Shown here: piece after piece, positions 52,301 through 61,336 of the stretch
How positions within the stretch are numbered: position 1 is the first letter of the stretch
How the letters are laid out: each line of letters opens with the position of its first letter
Origin: Sipunculus nudus
Taxonomy: Eukaryota; Annelida; Sipuncula; Golfingiida; Sipunculidae
NCBI GenBank assembly: GCA_026874595.1
Contig: CM049318.1
Location: 24,325,456-24,389,455 of the forward strand
Length of the DNA: 64,000 bases
Reading direction: 5' to 3'
Program-made: the position numbers and the translations under genes
The notes under the pieces: generated by a model
Databases searched by the model: none
What the model was told of the DNA's origin: nothing
The model's input: the letters and a program-made list of their open reading frames with translations, nothing else

Positions 52301-54305
52301 TTTTCTTATGTTTACATCTCAAGTTATATACTAGTATTGCATCTTTCCTGAAACATAATGAAATAGGCTGATTTTTTGTAAACCAGAAGCGTGCAGGGTA
52401 TATATATAAATATAATTTTAATCGAATACACACAAAAATCATAATCAAGCAAGACGACGACGATTACATCTCAATCTGAATTGCTAAATTGGTCAATCTG
52501 TGATCTATATACTTTACATGGAACCCTGATGTTAACTGATATTTAATACACCTGCCTGCATAATACATTGAATGACTTTAGACCTCTCATCCCATTTAAT
52601 ATGTGTCAATTTTACCTAAAATTTATTTCAGGGGATAAAATGTTGGTTAACATTTATAACGATTTACATGAATTTCCATCAATTTTTTATTGAGTCAGTA
52701 TGATCTTTAACCTCTGAAGTAATAAGATATGCAGGGATTTTGCCGGGAATCGCACTTACGTGAGATATTATAATGTTAACAGGTTTGTTGTGTTTTATCA
52801 AAATCCATCACACTCTTTGTGGGTTATTGCGGGAAGAACACAAGGTAGGATAGGGACCTCAAATTTCTTTAAATATTGATGGATTTAGCCGATAATCGAT
52901 CTCAGGGAAAGACAATCTACTGGTTAGACGTTATGGTGATTTTCTTATATATCCGTGAATTCTATCGCGGAGACACTTACACAATAGGACGGACTGACGG
53001 TATACCACCATTCGACCCGTCATAGACGGGCGAATAAAAAGGAAAGAGTTATTGACAAAAAAATATTAATTCATGAATTTAACGGAAATGACCATCATAG
53101 TATAAAGATTTTATTATTCCTAACAAATTCACCATCCCCTGCAGTCAAACAGGCATTAAAAAAGAAGTTTAATTCATATTTTATAATTCTATAACTCTAC
53201 CAAAACATTAACAGGTATCAACTTACATCAAAATATTAACAAAAGTTGCATTACTTATGCTAAATTCTTTATCTTTCTTAAGTGTTGTTACGGCATTCAT
53301 TACTTACATTTCTTGAATTGTTTGTATAGTTAAGCTTATATTATATTATTATATTTGATGAATGGCTCCACTTATATTGGCTTAAAAGTGTCTGACCCTC
53401 ACTTGTACGATTCCTAAAATGCAGTTTGCGTTTAACAAGTTATAACTGCACGGAAACGCTTAATTGGAATTTTGGGATTTAATTTTCTCTACAGATAATG
53501 GTACGGATGCTTGTTTCATAAGTGGAAGATTGAACCTTCTTTGAATACAGTAGTTTTGTCTTACTAGAAATATTTGTTCTAAATGTCCCTGCTGTTTCTA
53601 AGTATACACTATAATGGAGTATATTGTTTGAAGAAAAATAACATAATTAAAAAGGTTCCTGTCCATTGTTGACTTGACACGTTATTTATTTTCTATTTGA
53701 AGTTGTTATTAATCTGAACGTGCCCACATACGTACACAATAGTAGTTTAATTGTACTAAAACGGAATATTCTAAACTTTTTTTAAACGAGAAAAATGCTA
53801 ACAAATTATATTTTTATTCACATGCCATTTCCTTTATGACGCTATTGACATTTTTACTTTAGATATTCTTGTTACCTATTGTAGAATAAATTGCAATACT
53901 GCGGATCACACATGCATTCACGAGACAATTCTCCTGTGCCTTTCTCAGTGGGTTAGTTAAGTTCCCAATTAAATTTCTTTGAACACCGAGTAACAGGGAA
54001 AAGGAAAATTGTTCATAAGTCAGAGACTAATGCTAGACAAAGTGGAAACATCTGCTACAATTATAAACTGAAAAGCCGGAGACATCAAAAATGAAAAACA
54101 AAACTACCTGATAAGTAAAACAAAACTTGTGGACTTGCTTCGTTTACAGAATAACCCTCCACACGAAGACTTCCAACAGTTTCTCCGTTCATGTGGTACC
54201 AGAACTTGAGGCATTTAATCTCTGGCGTCTGGTCGGTCCTCAATGACAGCCTGGCCTCGTCACCTTCCCGTCTCGGAGATGAAGATTCAATGTACATGTA
54301 GTGCC
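32512..54305 (-). CDS. MAM and CUB-like domain protein, partial multi-exon gene
   Basis: Exons in coding order: 54305-54108 and 52248-52099 (one MAM domain), 42057-41850 (second half of a CUB-like domain), then 33110-32992 and 32728-32512 (a complete CUB-like domain). MAM and CUB are extracellular adhesion or protein-binding modules, so a secreted or membrane-anchored protein is inferred. MAM signature: [17 protein letters not shown], then [18 protein letters not shown] signature: [42 protein letters not shown]. The CUB domains lack the usual disulfide cysteines. Module borders are phase 1, with phase 0 inside the CUB; the split codons at all verifiable junctions agree. Missing: the start of the MAM domain, the first half of the upstream CUB, and both gene ends. 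Other domains may lie outside the window. Confidence 0.8.
32992..33110 (-). CDS. CUB-like domain exon (first half)
   Basis: Encodes [20 protein letters not shown], ending [12 protein letters not shown], the N-terminal CUB strands without the usual Cys. Acceptor TATTTCATAG, donor AAA|GTAAGT. Entry phase 1, exit phase 0, joining the next exon in frame. Confidence 0.8.
33419..33476. repeat. (AT)n microsatellite
   Basis: About 28 AT units inside a region resembling a pogo-like MITE. Confidence 0.9.
33795..33875. repeat. compound (AT)n(GT)n microsatellite
   Basis: About 18 AT units followed directly by about 21 GT units with one AT interruption. Confidence 0.9.
34655..35330 (+). repeat. diverged direct duplication, ~530-bp spacing
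   Basis: TAGGTGCATTTCAGGAAAGG...AGAATATGTTTA at about 34660-34790 recurs at 35190-35315 with many small differences. A poly-C tract (34920-34930) lies between. Probably one old tandem duplication; no coding content. Confidence 0.55.
35504..35549. repeat. (AT)n microsatellite
   Basis: About 23 AT units. A second longer block follows at 35577-35638, with TATGTATG-like sequence between. Confidence 0.9.
36001..36140 (+). repeat. GGTTC-rich element, copy a
   Basis: Begins CACTAAGAATAAAAAGGGTTC, then GGTTCCT and GGGGTTCTTGG blocks and ends near TATGGAACCTGG. The first 20 bp match the reverse complement of the right end of the element at 37960-38242. Confidence 0.5.
37960..38242 (-). repeat. GGTTC-rich element, copy b (inverted)
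   Basis: On the minus strand it starts CACTCTAAGTAAAAAGGGTT and contains about ten GGTTC/GAACC motifs, several paired as short hairpins (AAAGGTTCC...GGAACC). The imperfect internal unit CCACTG(C)GAAGAA / CCACTGCCAAGAACC recurs. Non-coding; family unknown. Confidence 0.55.
38815..39635 (-). repeat. 0.82-kb interspersed repeat, copy 2 (inverted relative to copy 1)
   Basis: Reverse-complement homologue of 12818-13643 over essentially its whole length, with small indels. The palindrome here is CCGGTATACCGG. The internal inverted pair (ACTGCAGAATAACTCACGCAC at about 38993 and GTGCGTGAGTAATCCTGCAG at about 39148) is clear. An (AT)n tract abuts its right end (39638-39686). Confidence 0.7.
40347..41367 (+). 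mobile_element. Helitron-like (pearl/HINE-type) element with 145-bp core repeats
   Basis: Left end TAGGGCCCC...GGGTGCCCTA can fold into a hairpin. Then comes an imperfect TCCG-type tetranucleotide microsatellite (about 40388-40430), five core repeats marked by GATAACTC at 40453, 40598, 40743, 40888 and 41033, and a unique right part. The right end has a perfect 6-bp hairpin GGTCCT-GTG-AGGACC (41334-41348) followed 15 bp later by CTAG then T, the layout of a Helitron 3' end. Core repeats plus tetranucleotide microsatellite is the plan known for pearl elements of bivalves. No replicase or helicase gene, so non-autonomous. Confidence 0.65.
41850..42057 (-). CDS. CUB-like domain exon (second half), GC donor
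   Basis: Encodes [20 protein letters not shown], then [19 protein letters not shown] and [10 protein letters not shown], aligning residue for residue with the exon at 32512-32728. Acceptor AAATTGTAG, entry phase 0. The donor at the homologous place is GCAAGT (ATAG|GCAAGT), so a GC-AG intron is inferred. The partner first-half exon was not found between here and 52099. Confidence 0.7.
42263..42303. repeat. (AT)n microsatellite
   Basis: About 20 AT units in the second long intron of the MAM/CUB gene. Similar blocks lie at 43075-43111 and 43316-43360. Confidence 0.9.
44250..44660. repeat. two tandem ~280-bp modules with a GGGTTCGAACCC core
   Basis: GTTACGAA..AAATTTGCTCAGCGGAAAATTTTGG..GATCCCGGGTTC occurs at about 44274-44325 and again at 44559-44605. 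The palindromic GGGTTCRAACCC resembles a pol III B box, but no A box or cloverleaf is visible. Long open frames here (44139-44648) come from the repeat. Confidence 0.55.
44930..45660 (+). repeat. interspersed repeat with TGTGACCTTGACCTTT motifs
   Basis: Two tandem ~340-bp parts each contain GTGACCTTGACCTTT (45057, 45401). The right end has ACGGACGACGCCAAAGACGCC and TATAAGCTC, a combination common in bivalve repeats as far as I recall. A related fragment lies at 52735-53035. Non-coding. Confidence 0.5.
46167..46345 (+). mobile_element. 5'-truncated SINE, copy 4
   Basis: Matches only the 3' part of the SINE family (CACGTGATACTGCCCTGTC, GGAATGGAA..CTGGAGATGT, CATACTTAGTTAAA, AAATGGAGGCGGTTACC). 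The tRNA-like head is absent, as expected for incomplete reverse transcription. Confidence 0.65.
46400..48690. other. intronic, nothing recognised
   Basis: AT-rich sequence. Some phrases (GGGTCCTGTGATCTTGATCCC at about 47846; GGGTTCTGTGACCTATACCTT at about 48048) resemble the GTGACCTTGACC repeat family. No coding exon found. Confidence 0.35.
48700..49890 (-). mobile_element. degraded Ty3/gypsy fragment: protease then integrase N terminus
   Basis: Read on the minus strand from 49890: a linker with repeated ARSFYDS-like units, then the protease active-site triad DTG at 49437-49429, whose next codon is TGA. An open protease body follows ([36 protein letters not shown]). After a spacer with CAVTR comes an integrase N-terminal region ([35 protein letters not shown]). 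So integrase follows protease directly, with no reverse transcriptase between them. No LTRs recognised. Stops and frameshifts make it inactive. Confidence 0.75.
49990..51560. repeat. diverged tandem array, ~400-460-bp units
   Basis: Recurrent landmarks: CAACGTAGGAGTGCAGTGGTAA (50370, about 50770, 51003, 51457), AAAATGTGACGTC (50440, 50843, 51520), ATATACCTTACTA (50085, 50528; 51144 changed) and TTCAAGGTCACATGGGTA (50125, 50585, 51205). About four copies with internal deletions. Non-coding on both strands. Confidence 0.65.
52099..52248 (-). CDS. MAM domain exon B
   Basis: Encodes [14 protein letters not shown]...[21 protein letters not shown], the C-terminal MAM segment with the GDIAVDEV strand and final Cys. 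Acceptor CTTTTTCCAG, donor GAAG|GTAAAA. 150 nt, phase 1 to phase 1, in frame with exon A. Confidence 0.82.
52249..54107 (-). other. intron between the two MAM exons
   Basis: 1.86-kb GT..AG intron (GTAGTT...TTTTTCCAG). Holds a fragment of the 44.9-45.7 kb repeat family at about 52735-53035 (TTTTGCCGGGAATCGCACTT; CGACCCGTCATAGACGGGCG). Confidence 0.6.
54108..54305 (-). CDS. MAM domain exon A
   Basis: Encodes [20 protein letters not shown], then [18 protein letters not shown], the central MAM segment. Acceptor ATTCACAAAG has a weak pyrimidine tract; donor TCAG|GTAGTT. 198 nt, phase 1 to phase 1. Confidence 0.75.
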
Positions 54306-57166
54306 CTTTGTGAATATGAGTTATATCGTAGTAACAGAATACAAGAACATATACCCATTATTATCAGCACAAATCAGAAATGAATTTTAAAGTCGAGTTT
54401 CAAATGCTTATAGTGATAAAGCATATTCTAGAATTATTTCTGTGAATGGCCGATGGCTGAAAGCTATGAACGATCATGATTGCTGTGACATTACAGGCAT
54501 TCTGCATTTTGAGTAACTATACACCAATCTAACAGTTCACATCTTAAACCAAAAAAAAAAAAAAGAGATGAGTAAGTAAAGGTCAGTATCAAATTCTGCT
54601 AGAAAACCAAAGATGAATGATAAAGTTTAGCAGGAGTTATAGAAAGTAACATGTATATCATTTTTATTTGCCCTATGGAAACCTTGTCTTTTGCATTTTA
54701 CTGTGTTTTTGTAATGTGCATGTGTATTGTTTAACGTAAAACAGGATAAAACGTTTCGCACAGCCAGATGATCTGTTTAATGATGAGGCCCTTTTCCATG
54801 TGAATCACCAGTGCGACGTCTCAGCTATATTTTGTGTTAATGTAGAGCGGGTTTGTGCTTTGTGAAACGTCACCTCAGCCATGAATATGATTGCTAAACT
54901 CGCCCCACTTTAGAGCTGACTATCATTTATATAAATATAGGTTGCTGAAAAACTGTATTTTAACAAATCCTTTACAGAGTAAAGTGAATTAATTCTATTT
55001 TTTAAGTGACTTCAGATAAGTCTTTAGACAGACCTACCATAATTTCACACTGGTGTTGTTATTCTTCCTACATGATGTTTTTGTCTTTAGGCTTCCAGAT
55101 ATATTGTGATATTAGCATTTTGACTTTAAATAAAGATATCTTGATGTGATACAGGTGCAGACCAATGTAAAGGAAATTAAAAAAATGGTACCAAAGTACC
55201 TTAATTCAAATTTTAAGTAGAAAATATATAGTTATAAGTTTGCTACAGCTTCAGTGTTCATAAACCTATAAACCTGACAAATATTAATGGGTCTTATTTT
55301 AACTGAATCATTTAATTAAGTTGACCAATTATATATAGGAACTTCTAAATCTGCTAGTCAAGCCTTTTTAAGGCTAAAGTTAAACAAACATAGGTATCAC
55401 CAAAATAGCATTACACCAAACAAATATCTGCCATTTCAATTAAAACATAATGGTCGAAAATGGTCCAGTATTTCGGTTAAAACATAAACGTGATATGTAA
55501 TACTCTCCATTAAAGAAAATTAAAATCAATGAATAATTGAATTTTACAAGACATCAGAATTGATAATAACATCTTTCATACATATGTATTCTTCTTGGCT
55601 TTTATAGTAATATAATTCAATAGTATAAATTTAGCCCTCATAAACGTTGGAAAAAAGAGAATAAAATTATATACAATCATTATGAAAGCCGGTGGTGTAT
55701 AAACAGTATTCTTCACCTGAAAATGACACATCAACATGAGTTCCTAATGGATATAATTAGTAAAAATTATCTGCATCGTAATTAACAGCCATTTGCACAG
55801 GCTGTTTTTGACAATAAAAGCCTATATCTATAAATAACATCACCTTGACATGTCAGATTAAAAGAAGAAAAAAAAGGTCAGTTTCTCATGGGTATAAATA
55901 CACTAAGTTATCAGCATCATAAATAACAGCCATTTTCCAATCATAAAAACTGATAAACGTATTAGAGATATTAATGACAACATTTTTTAATGCAAAGTTT
56001 AGACACATGTTTAATAAGGATAACTTTTTAAAATCCGCAAAAGAAAGCCCGTTATTATCAAAGTTTGGTCTTTGTAAAAAGGCTCCTTGTAATCTTTGAA
56101 TATTACGTATTATTATACAAGAAATAATATGTGAGATTTTGTTTGGAACTACATATAATGTTTTTGGTCATATTTAATGATCTATAGTACTGATGAATTT
56201 ATTATGCTACTAAGTTGTAACTGTACAAATATAATCATTTTTATTGTAATTGTAACATTCATCTCCATATGTAATGGGGCATTGAGGTATTTACACAGAA
56301 TATTGTAGCAAACTGGAATATTTTTGGTCTTACTTTAATTAAAGGAACACAGAAGTTGAGTTTTTTAGTTTATGCATGCATTAAATTTGATACCCTTTAT
56401 TTTAGAGGTGTATAGGTCCTTTGGTAGAGTCAGTGGTATAACGATATTTGCTTTGAACAAATGTAGTATTTTCAATATTCTTATATGCATTCTGGGGTAT
56501 TTTAAACCTTTAAATATTACAAACTTATATTTGAGATGAAAATGGTCAGGGCAAAACTTTTAAAACAAAAAAGTATTTATTTATTGCTATGATCTTCTTG
56601 TTAAAACATGTTGTCACACAGATCCCCTAAGATATAATTTAGTGTGTGTATATAATCAATAGCCATGCATTTATTTTATGAGTGACAATGTACAGTGTGA
56701 TACACAGCCAGTTGTTTTGGGTCCCATGTAGTTGTTTTGTACCCATTATGACCACACTGGTAACAATGATCTGTGTCCAGTGAGGTATAACAAAAACCCC
56801 TAGGTAGTCCTTGTGTCCAAGGCCTATAACAATACCTCTGTAACAAGAATAGGGTTGTCATAGTTTCACTGGTTCTGCTCAGTGTGCTAAGAATTGTTGT
56901 CAAGGCTCTTTTTAACAAGAATAAGGCAGTTGGCCAGCAGCTCTGCTAGAGGAAACACGAACCTCTCTCTACCTGAACTTTAAGAGGCCTGAGGGCTACA
57001 CAACATGCCTGTTACCATATGCAACACTGAATCAAGACCAAGAGCTGTGTGTTTTTTTTTTTTTCTTGGTATGGTCAACTATAGACTTTTGAATGCATAA
57101 CAAACCATGGTATGAACTTTGCCACATTCAGAATGCTGATATCATGCATTAAAAGACTGTTTCCAG
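54306..57166. other. AT-rich region, start of MAM domain not found
   Basis: The N-terminal part of the MAM domain (Cys/Trp-rich segment before GHYMYIE) should lie upstream of 54305 on the minus strand, but nothing fitting it is visible here. It may lie beyond the retrotransposon or outside the window. A cysteine- and tyrosine-rich open frame at 56676-56918 (-) is not supported by splice sites or family resemblance. Confidence 0.4.
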
Positions 57167-57271
57167 TGGGTAGAGGTTTTGTGGAGACCGAGGGGTACCG
57201 GCAGTGCACGGACACCACCCAGAAGTACCGAAAATGGTGGACTTCAGACTGTGATACTTCTTACATGAAAG
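57167..57271 (+). CDS. isolated exon of an unrecognised cysteine-containing protein
   Basis: A clean exon. Acceptor GACTGTTTCCAG, 105 nt, donor AAAG|GTAAGC, phase 1 to phase 1. It encodes 34 complete codons reading GRGFVETEGYRQCTDTTQKY then RKWWTSDCDTSYMK, with two Cys, a WW pair and balanced codon use, unlike the AT-rich flanks. Phase 1-1 suggests a shuffled extracellular module, but I recognise no domain. It lies on the strand opposite to the MAM/CUB gene, so it belongs to another gene. Neighbouring exons were not found; the retrotransposon just downstream may sit in its intron. Confidence 0.55.
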
Positions 57272-57483
57272 GTAAGCCATTGTACAGTTGTTCTTGGTAC
57301 CCAAAAGCAGAACTGACTTTATGGTAGCCCCTTTATATTTATATATGAAACAGTACTATCATTATTATCTGCTGAAATTGTGTTATACTTGATACAAAAA
57401 TCCTAAGATATACCTGTAGGAGGACACACGTTATTGCTTTTGGGACCCAATGTAATGACCATTCTTTAATACCTTGTTTTATC

Positions 57484-57946
57484 TCTATCGAAATACTGGC
57501 TCTGTTACCCCTAAATGTTGGAGTTATCTTTTTTTCTTTGAGCTGAAACAGTCCTACGTTATTTTACAGAAGGAGCCTTATGGTATTGGGTAAACCTCCA
57601 TTGATGGGTTGCTTCCGGGAGAAGTTTCACTGGACTCCCTTTCTGCTTCTTGTGGCAAACTGTAGTTACCGGGTTTTTCCACGGATTGACATTATTCAAC
57701 TCGTTTTTCTTTTGTAAAGTTTAGTGTCAAAGCTGTACTCTACTTGCCAGCTTATTTCACACTGAAGTGCTAAGACTTGACATTTCCCTTTATGTCATGT
57801 AGCACTTATATGCACTAATATTCATTAAAGTTATTGTACATCTTTCAGTTGATGTTCATTTGTATGAGCGAATGTTTTTTATTACTAAAAGAACCTGGGA
57901 CAAGGTGCTTTTAAGATCAGGCGATCTTAGGATGCTAACCTTGACA
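57484..57946 (+). repeat. 5' LTR
   Basis: Matches 62776-63230 from TCTATCGAAATACTGG to CTAACCTTGACA. Contains the 9-bp segment (ACTGGACTC) that is absent from the 3' copy. The true left edge may lie up to 28 bp further left, at TGACCATT (57456), compared with TGAACATT (62746) at the 3' LTR. Confidence 0.85.
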
Positions 57947-57948
57947 AG

Positions 57949-57966
57949 TGGCGAGTGTGCCAGGAT
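57949..57966 (+). promoter_or_regulatory. candidate tRNA primer-binding site
   Basis: TGGCGAGTGTGCCAGGAT lies 2 bp after the 5' LTR end. Its complement ends in CCA and reads as a tRNA 3' end: 5-nt T-stem strand CCTGG, acceptor strand CACACTC, discriminator G, CCA. I cannot name the tRNA. Confidence 0.55.
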
Positions 57967-58184
57967 CCTTTTTTTTTTGGCTGTTTTAAGCAGTAAATGT
58001 AGGAAAATCCGTAATGTTAATGATGTACAAGATTCGCACAATCAAGACAAATAAATTAAGCTTTGATCTTTAGTATTTTCTTGAGAATGGCTGAGTCCCT
58101 ACTGTGGTCAGTGTCATGTTGTCTCAGAAATTTTTCATGATAAAGGAGCCAACTCATTGTCAGGTGTTGTTAACCTGTAGTTTA

Positions 58185-58490
58185 CCGCTACGACTGGGAT
58201 CAGTTTGTGTTTGCTACGGCAGCAAACTGTAATCTTCTATGTCTTATCTAGCAGGGCAAATTAGATGTGGACACTGCGGTCTAGAAGCACCCTATTGATT
58301 TCACTCTGTATTGTTGGCTTTGTTGCCAATTTGTGGATGCTAAGGCATCAGTGTGCTAAGGCATAATTAAGGTCGGTGCTTTCATTGTGTATTAGAGATA
58401 TTGTTGCCACGTCGGTGATGCTACGGCATTCTTGTGCTAAGGCACAATTCTGGCTGATGTTACGGCGTCCTTGTGCTATGGCACGTGTTT
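58185..58490 (+). promoter_or_regulatory. array of tetraloop mini-hairpins in the retrotransposon leader
   Basis: Six small stem-loops of form NTGC-TANG-GCAN occur in three pairs: GATGC-TAAG-GCATC (58336), GTGC-TAAG-GCAT (58353), ATGC-TACG-GCAT (58418), TTGTGC-TAAG-GCACAA (58432), GATGT-TACG-GCGTC (58456), GTGC-TATG-GCAC (58473). GTTTGCT-ACGGC-AGCAAAC at 58209-58227 is another. Position between primer site and Gag suggests a dimerisation, packaging or translation signal; this is inference. Confidence 0.55.
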
Positions 58491-58560
58491 TTGTTTATAC
58501 GTTGGTATAACCATATAGCTTAGTCTGTGGTCTTATATATTGTACATTTCGCAGATAGGT

Positions 58561-59530
58561 ATGGAGGAATTAAAAGAAATCTGTGCCCTAGGGGAGAAAA
58601 TGGGATTTAAAGGGGAACATCTCAGGCAATTTGTGGATAGAGAGGTCAAGAGAATTGAAGATAAAAGTGAAAAAGATAGGGCCAGAGAAGAAAGGGCTCG
58701 TGAACGTGAAGAGAAAGCACGAGAACGAGAGCAAGCCTATGAACTATAGGTATTAAAGTTGAAATCTCAGTTTCCTGTTGAAACTCCCCAAGAGAGAGGA
58801 GTAGGATCTAGTTTTGTAGGGGTTTCTTTTTTAAAAATGACGTCCTTTGATGAGGCTAATATGATGCTTACTTAGAGCGATTTGAACGATTCGCTCTTGG
58901 CCAGAAATGGCCTACATATGATTGGGCAATTCGCCTTAGTACTTTGCTGAAAGGCAAGTCACTAGAAATATATTCTAGACTTCCCTCTGATGAAGCGCTT
59001 GACTATGAAAAACTCAAACTTGCTTTATTTAGACATTATCATATGACCGAAGAAGGGTGACGGACTAAATTCCGCACTAGTCGTCCAGCGAAATCTGAAG
59101 CCCCAAGTCAATTTGCAGCTCGAATCAGTGGGTACCTACATAACTGGGTCAAGATGGCGTGTATAGATAGGACTTATGAGGGTTTGGTAGATCTCCTCCT
59201 TCGGGAGCAGTTTATGAATTCTTGCTCCAAGGAGTTGTCAGTCTTTCTGCGTGAAAAACAGTGTTCTAGTATCGACTCGATGACAGATGTGGCAGAAAGA
59301 TTCGTTGAAGCCCATGGTCGATACAGTTTTTCATCTCACCCTAAAGTCGGTAGTACCCAGTCGCAAGGGAACAAACAGGTTGAAGCAGGTATGCAACAAT
59401 CTTATCCACTTTCCAAAAGCATACAGAGTAGTACACCAACCATAAAATGCTATACTTGTGGTGGTGCTGGGCATAAATCTTTCCAATGTAAATTGCCTAA
59501 AAAAGGTAAGGATATGATTCAAGGTTTCCA
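58561..59530 (+). pseudogene. retrotransposon gag, broken
   Basis: ATG at 58561 opens MEELKEICALGEKMGFKGEH and an Arg/Glu-rich coiled-coil-like stretch, ending at an in-frame TAG (58747). After a frame change, capsid-like sequence resumes (YLERFERFALGQKWPTYDWA, about 58870), with TGA at 59058. It then runs open through EQFMNSCSKELSVFLREK to a CCHC zinc knuckle (CYTCGGAGHKSFQC, 59448-59489). Capsid and nucleocapsid package the element RNA in related elements. The capsid region resembles retrotransposon-gag/SCAN folds by motif only. Confidence 0.8.
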
Positions 59531-61151
59531 GGTTATCGATCAGCAAAGTGTCATTCAGACTATTGTTAACCAGGCTGTGTCCAGAGCTGTGAGTAAAGCA
59601 GTCAAAGAAACTCTAACGGAACCTTTAGGCATGCCTACATTCACAGGAGTCATTGATAGTAACAGTGTATCAGTACTTAGGGACACTGGGTGCAGCAGTG
59701 CTGTTGTTAGAACAGCGCTTGTACAACCGGACCAGATGACAGGTAAGTCGCAAACTTGTATTCTGATACACGGAACTGTGAGAGAATTTCCTATGGCAAA
59801 GATCCAGGTACACACCCCATATTTTACAGGTGAGATAGAGGCACTCTGTATGGACAACCCGGTATACGATCTAATAATCGGTAATATACAGGGAGCTAGG
59901 GATCCTCATAAGCCAGATTCAGGATGGACTCCAAATGTACCACAAAGTGGCCACGCAGTAGAGACAAGAGCCCAAGCTGATAATAAAGGCAGGCCAGTAA
60001 AACCTCCTTCGGTGCCAAGTCCCATTGCTGGTGTTAATCGTTCAGAACTGATTACAGAGCAGCAAGAGGACAAATCTCTTTCTCCGTTTTGGGATAAAGT
60101 AAGCAAACCTGGGGGTAAATTTAAATATGCCATCAAAAAGGGAGTTTTTGTGCGTATGAAGGAAGACAATTACATATCTGGTAAGTATCACTCTCACCTA
60201 GTAGTCCTCATCCCACTACGTACTGATATTTTGAAACTTGCCCATGAAGGGATCATGTCTGGCCATCAGGGAATATCTCGTACTTTTGAGAGGGTTATCA
60301 CTAACTTCTTCTGGCCAGGTCTGCACGAGGGTGTCGCTACATTCTGCAAATCATGTGACATCTGCCAGAGGACCATACAAAAAGGGAAGGTAGGAAAGGT
60401 CCCTTTAGGTAGAATGCCTCTAATGAGCCATCCATTTCAACGTATTTCTATGGATTTGGTGGGGCCTATCTTTCCTGCATCCGATCGGGGTGAGAGATTC
60501 ATTCTAACAGTGATGGATTATGCAACTCGTTATCCCGAGGCGATTGCGTTGAGTAACATAGAGACCGAAACAGTCGCTGAAGCTCTCCTTGATGGTTATA
60601 GCAAACTTGGTATTCCCAATGAAGTATTGACTGACATGGGTAGTCAATTTACCTCCTCTGTCATGCGAGAGGTCAGCCGATTTTTATGTATCAAACAGCT
60701 GACCACTAGTTCCTATAACCCACGATGCAATAGCAAGGTAGAAAAGTTCAATGACATCTTAAAAGGGATGCTGAAAAAGATGTGTGCAGAACGGCCTAGA
60801 GACAGGGACCGTTATCTGGCCCCTGTTCTGTTTGCATACCGCGAGTCCCCACATGACTCTCTGGGTGGTTTATCTCCTTTTGAACTTTTGTATGGGAGAA
60901 AAGTCTGGTGCCCTTTAAAGGTTTTGAAAGAGTTGATGACAAATGATGAGGACGATTCTGAGGTCAAAACTACGTACCAGTTTGTTGTTGATCTAAAAGA
61001 GAGATTAAAGGATACATGTGCTCTTGCTAGAGAGGCACTGAGTAAAGCATCTGTAAGGTACAAACAGTTCTATGACAGGAAAACAAAACCTAGACATCTG
61101 CAAGTAGGTGATAAAGTACTATTGTTGCTACCTACAGATCGCAACAAATAA
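59061..61151 (+). pseudogene. open Gag-protease-integrase segment of the pol polyprotein
   Basis: One frame stays open for about 695 codons. Domains in order: end of capsid, CCHC knuckle, aspartic protease with LRDTGCSS (D at 59682), and NPVYDLIIGN near the end of the protease. The integrase follows, with its zinc-binding HHCC (HEGIMSGH about 60240, CKSCDIC about 60350), catalytic D (SMDLVGP about 60450), D (TDMGSQF about 60633) and E (KVEKFN about 60740). Then KVLKEL and the tail to TAA at 61149. The GPF-type C-terminal module continues past that stop (about 61165-61260). Integrase directly downstream of protease is the notable point. Confidence 0.85.
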
Positions 61152-61336
61152 CTCCTGCAGAGGAAAGGCCCTTTTGTGGTTACATGTAGATTCAATGATT
61201 GTGACTATTAGATTGACATGCAGGGAAAATCCAAGGTTCTCCATATAAATATGCTGAAGAAATATATAACAAGGGCAGAATCTGATGAAGTCGCCGGTTG
61301 CATATTTGATATGTCTAGTATTACAGGGGATGAAGC

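Noticed and set aside
56676-56918. Cys/Tyr-rich 80-codon frame on the minus strand as a missing exon
   Set aside because: No splice sites at sensible places, neighbouring frames equally open, and no resemblance to the MAM N-terminal segment expected there.
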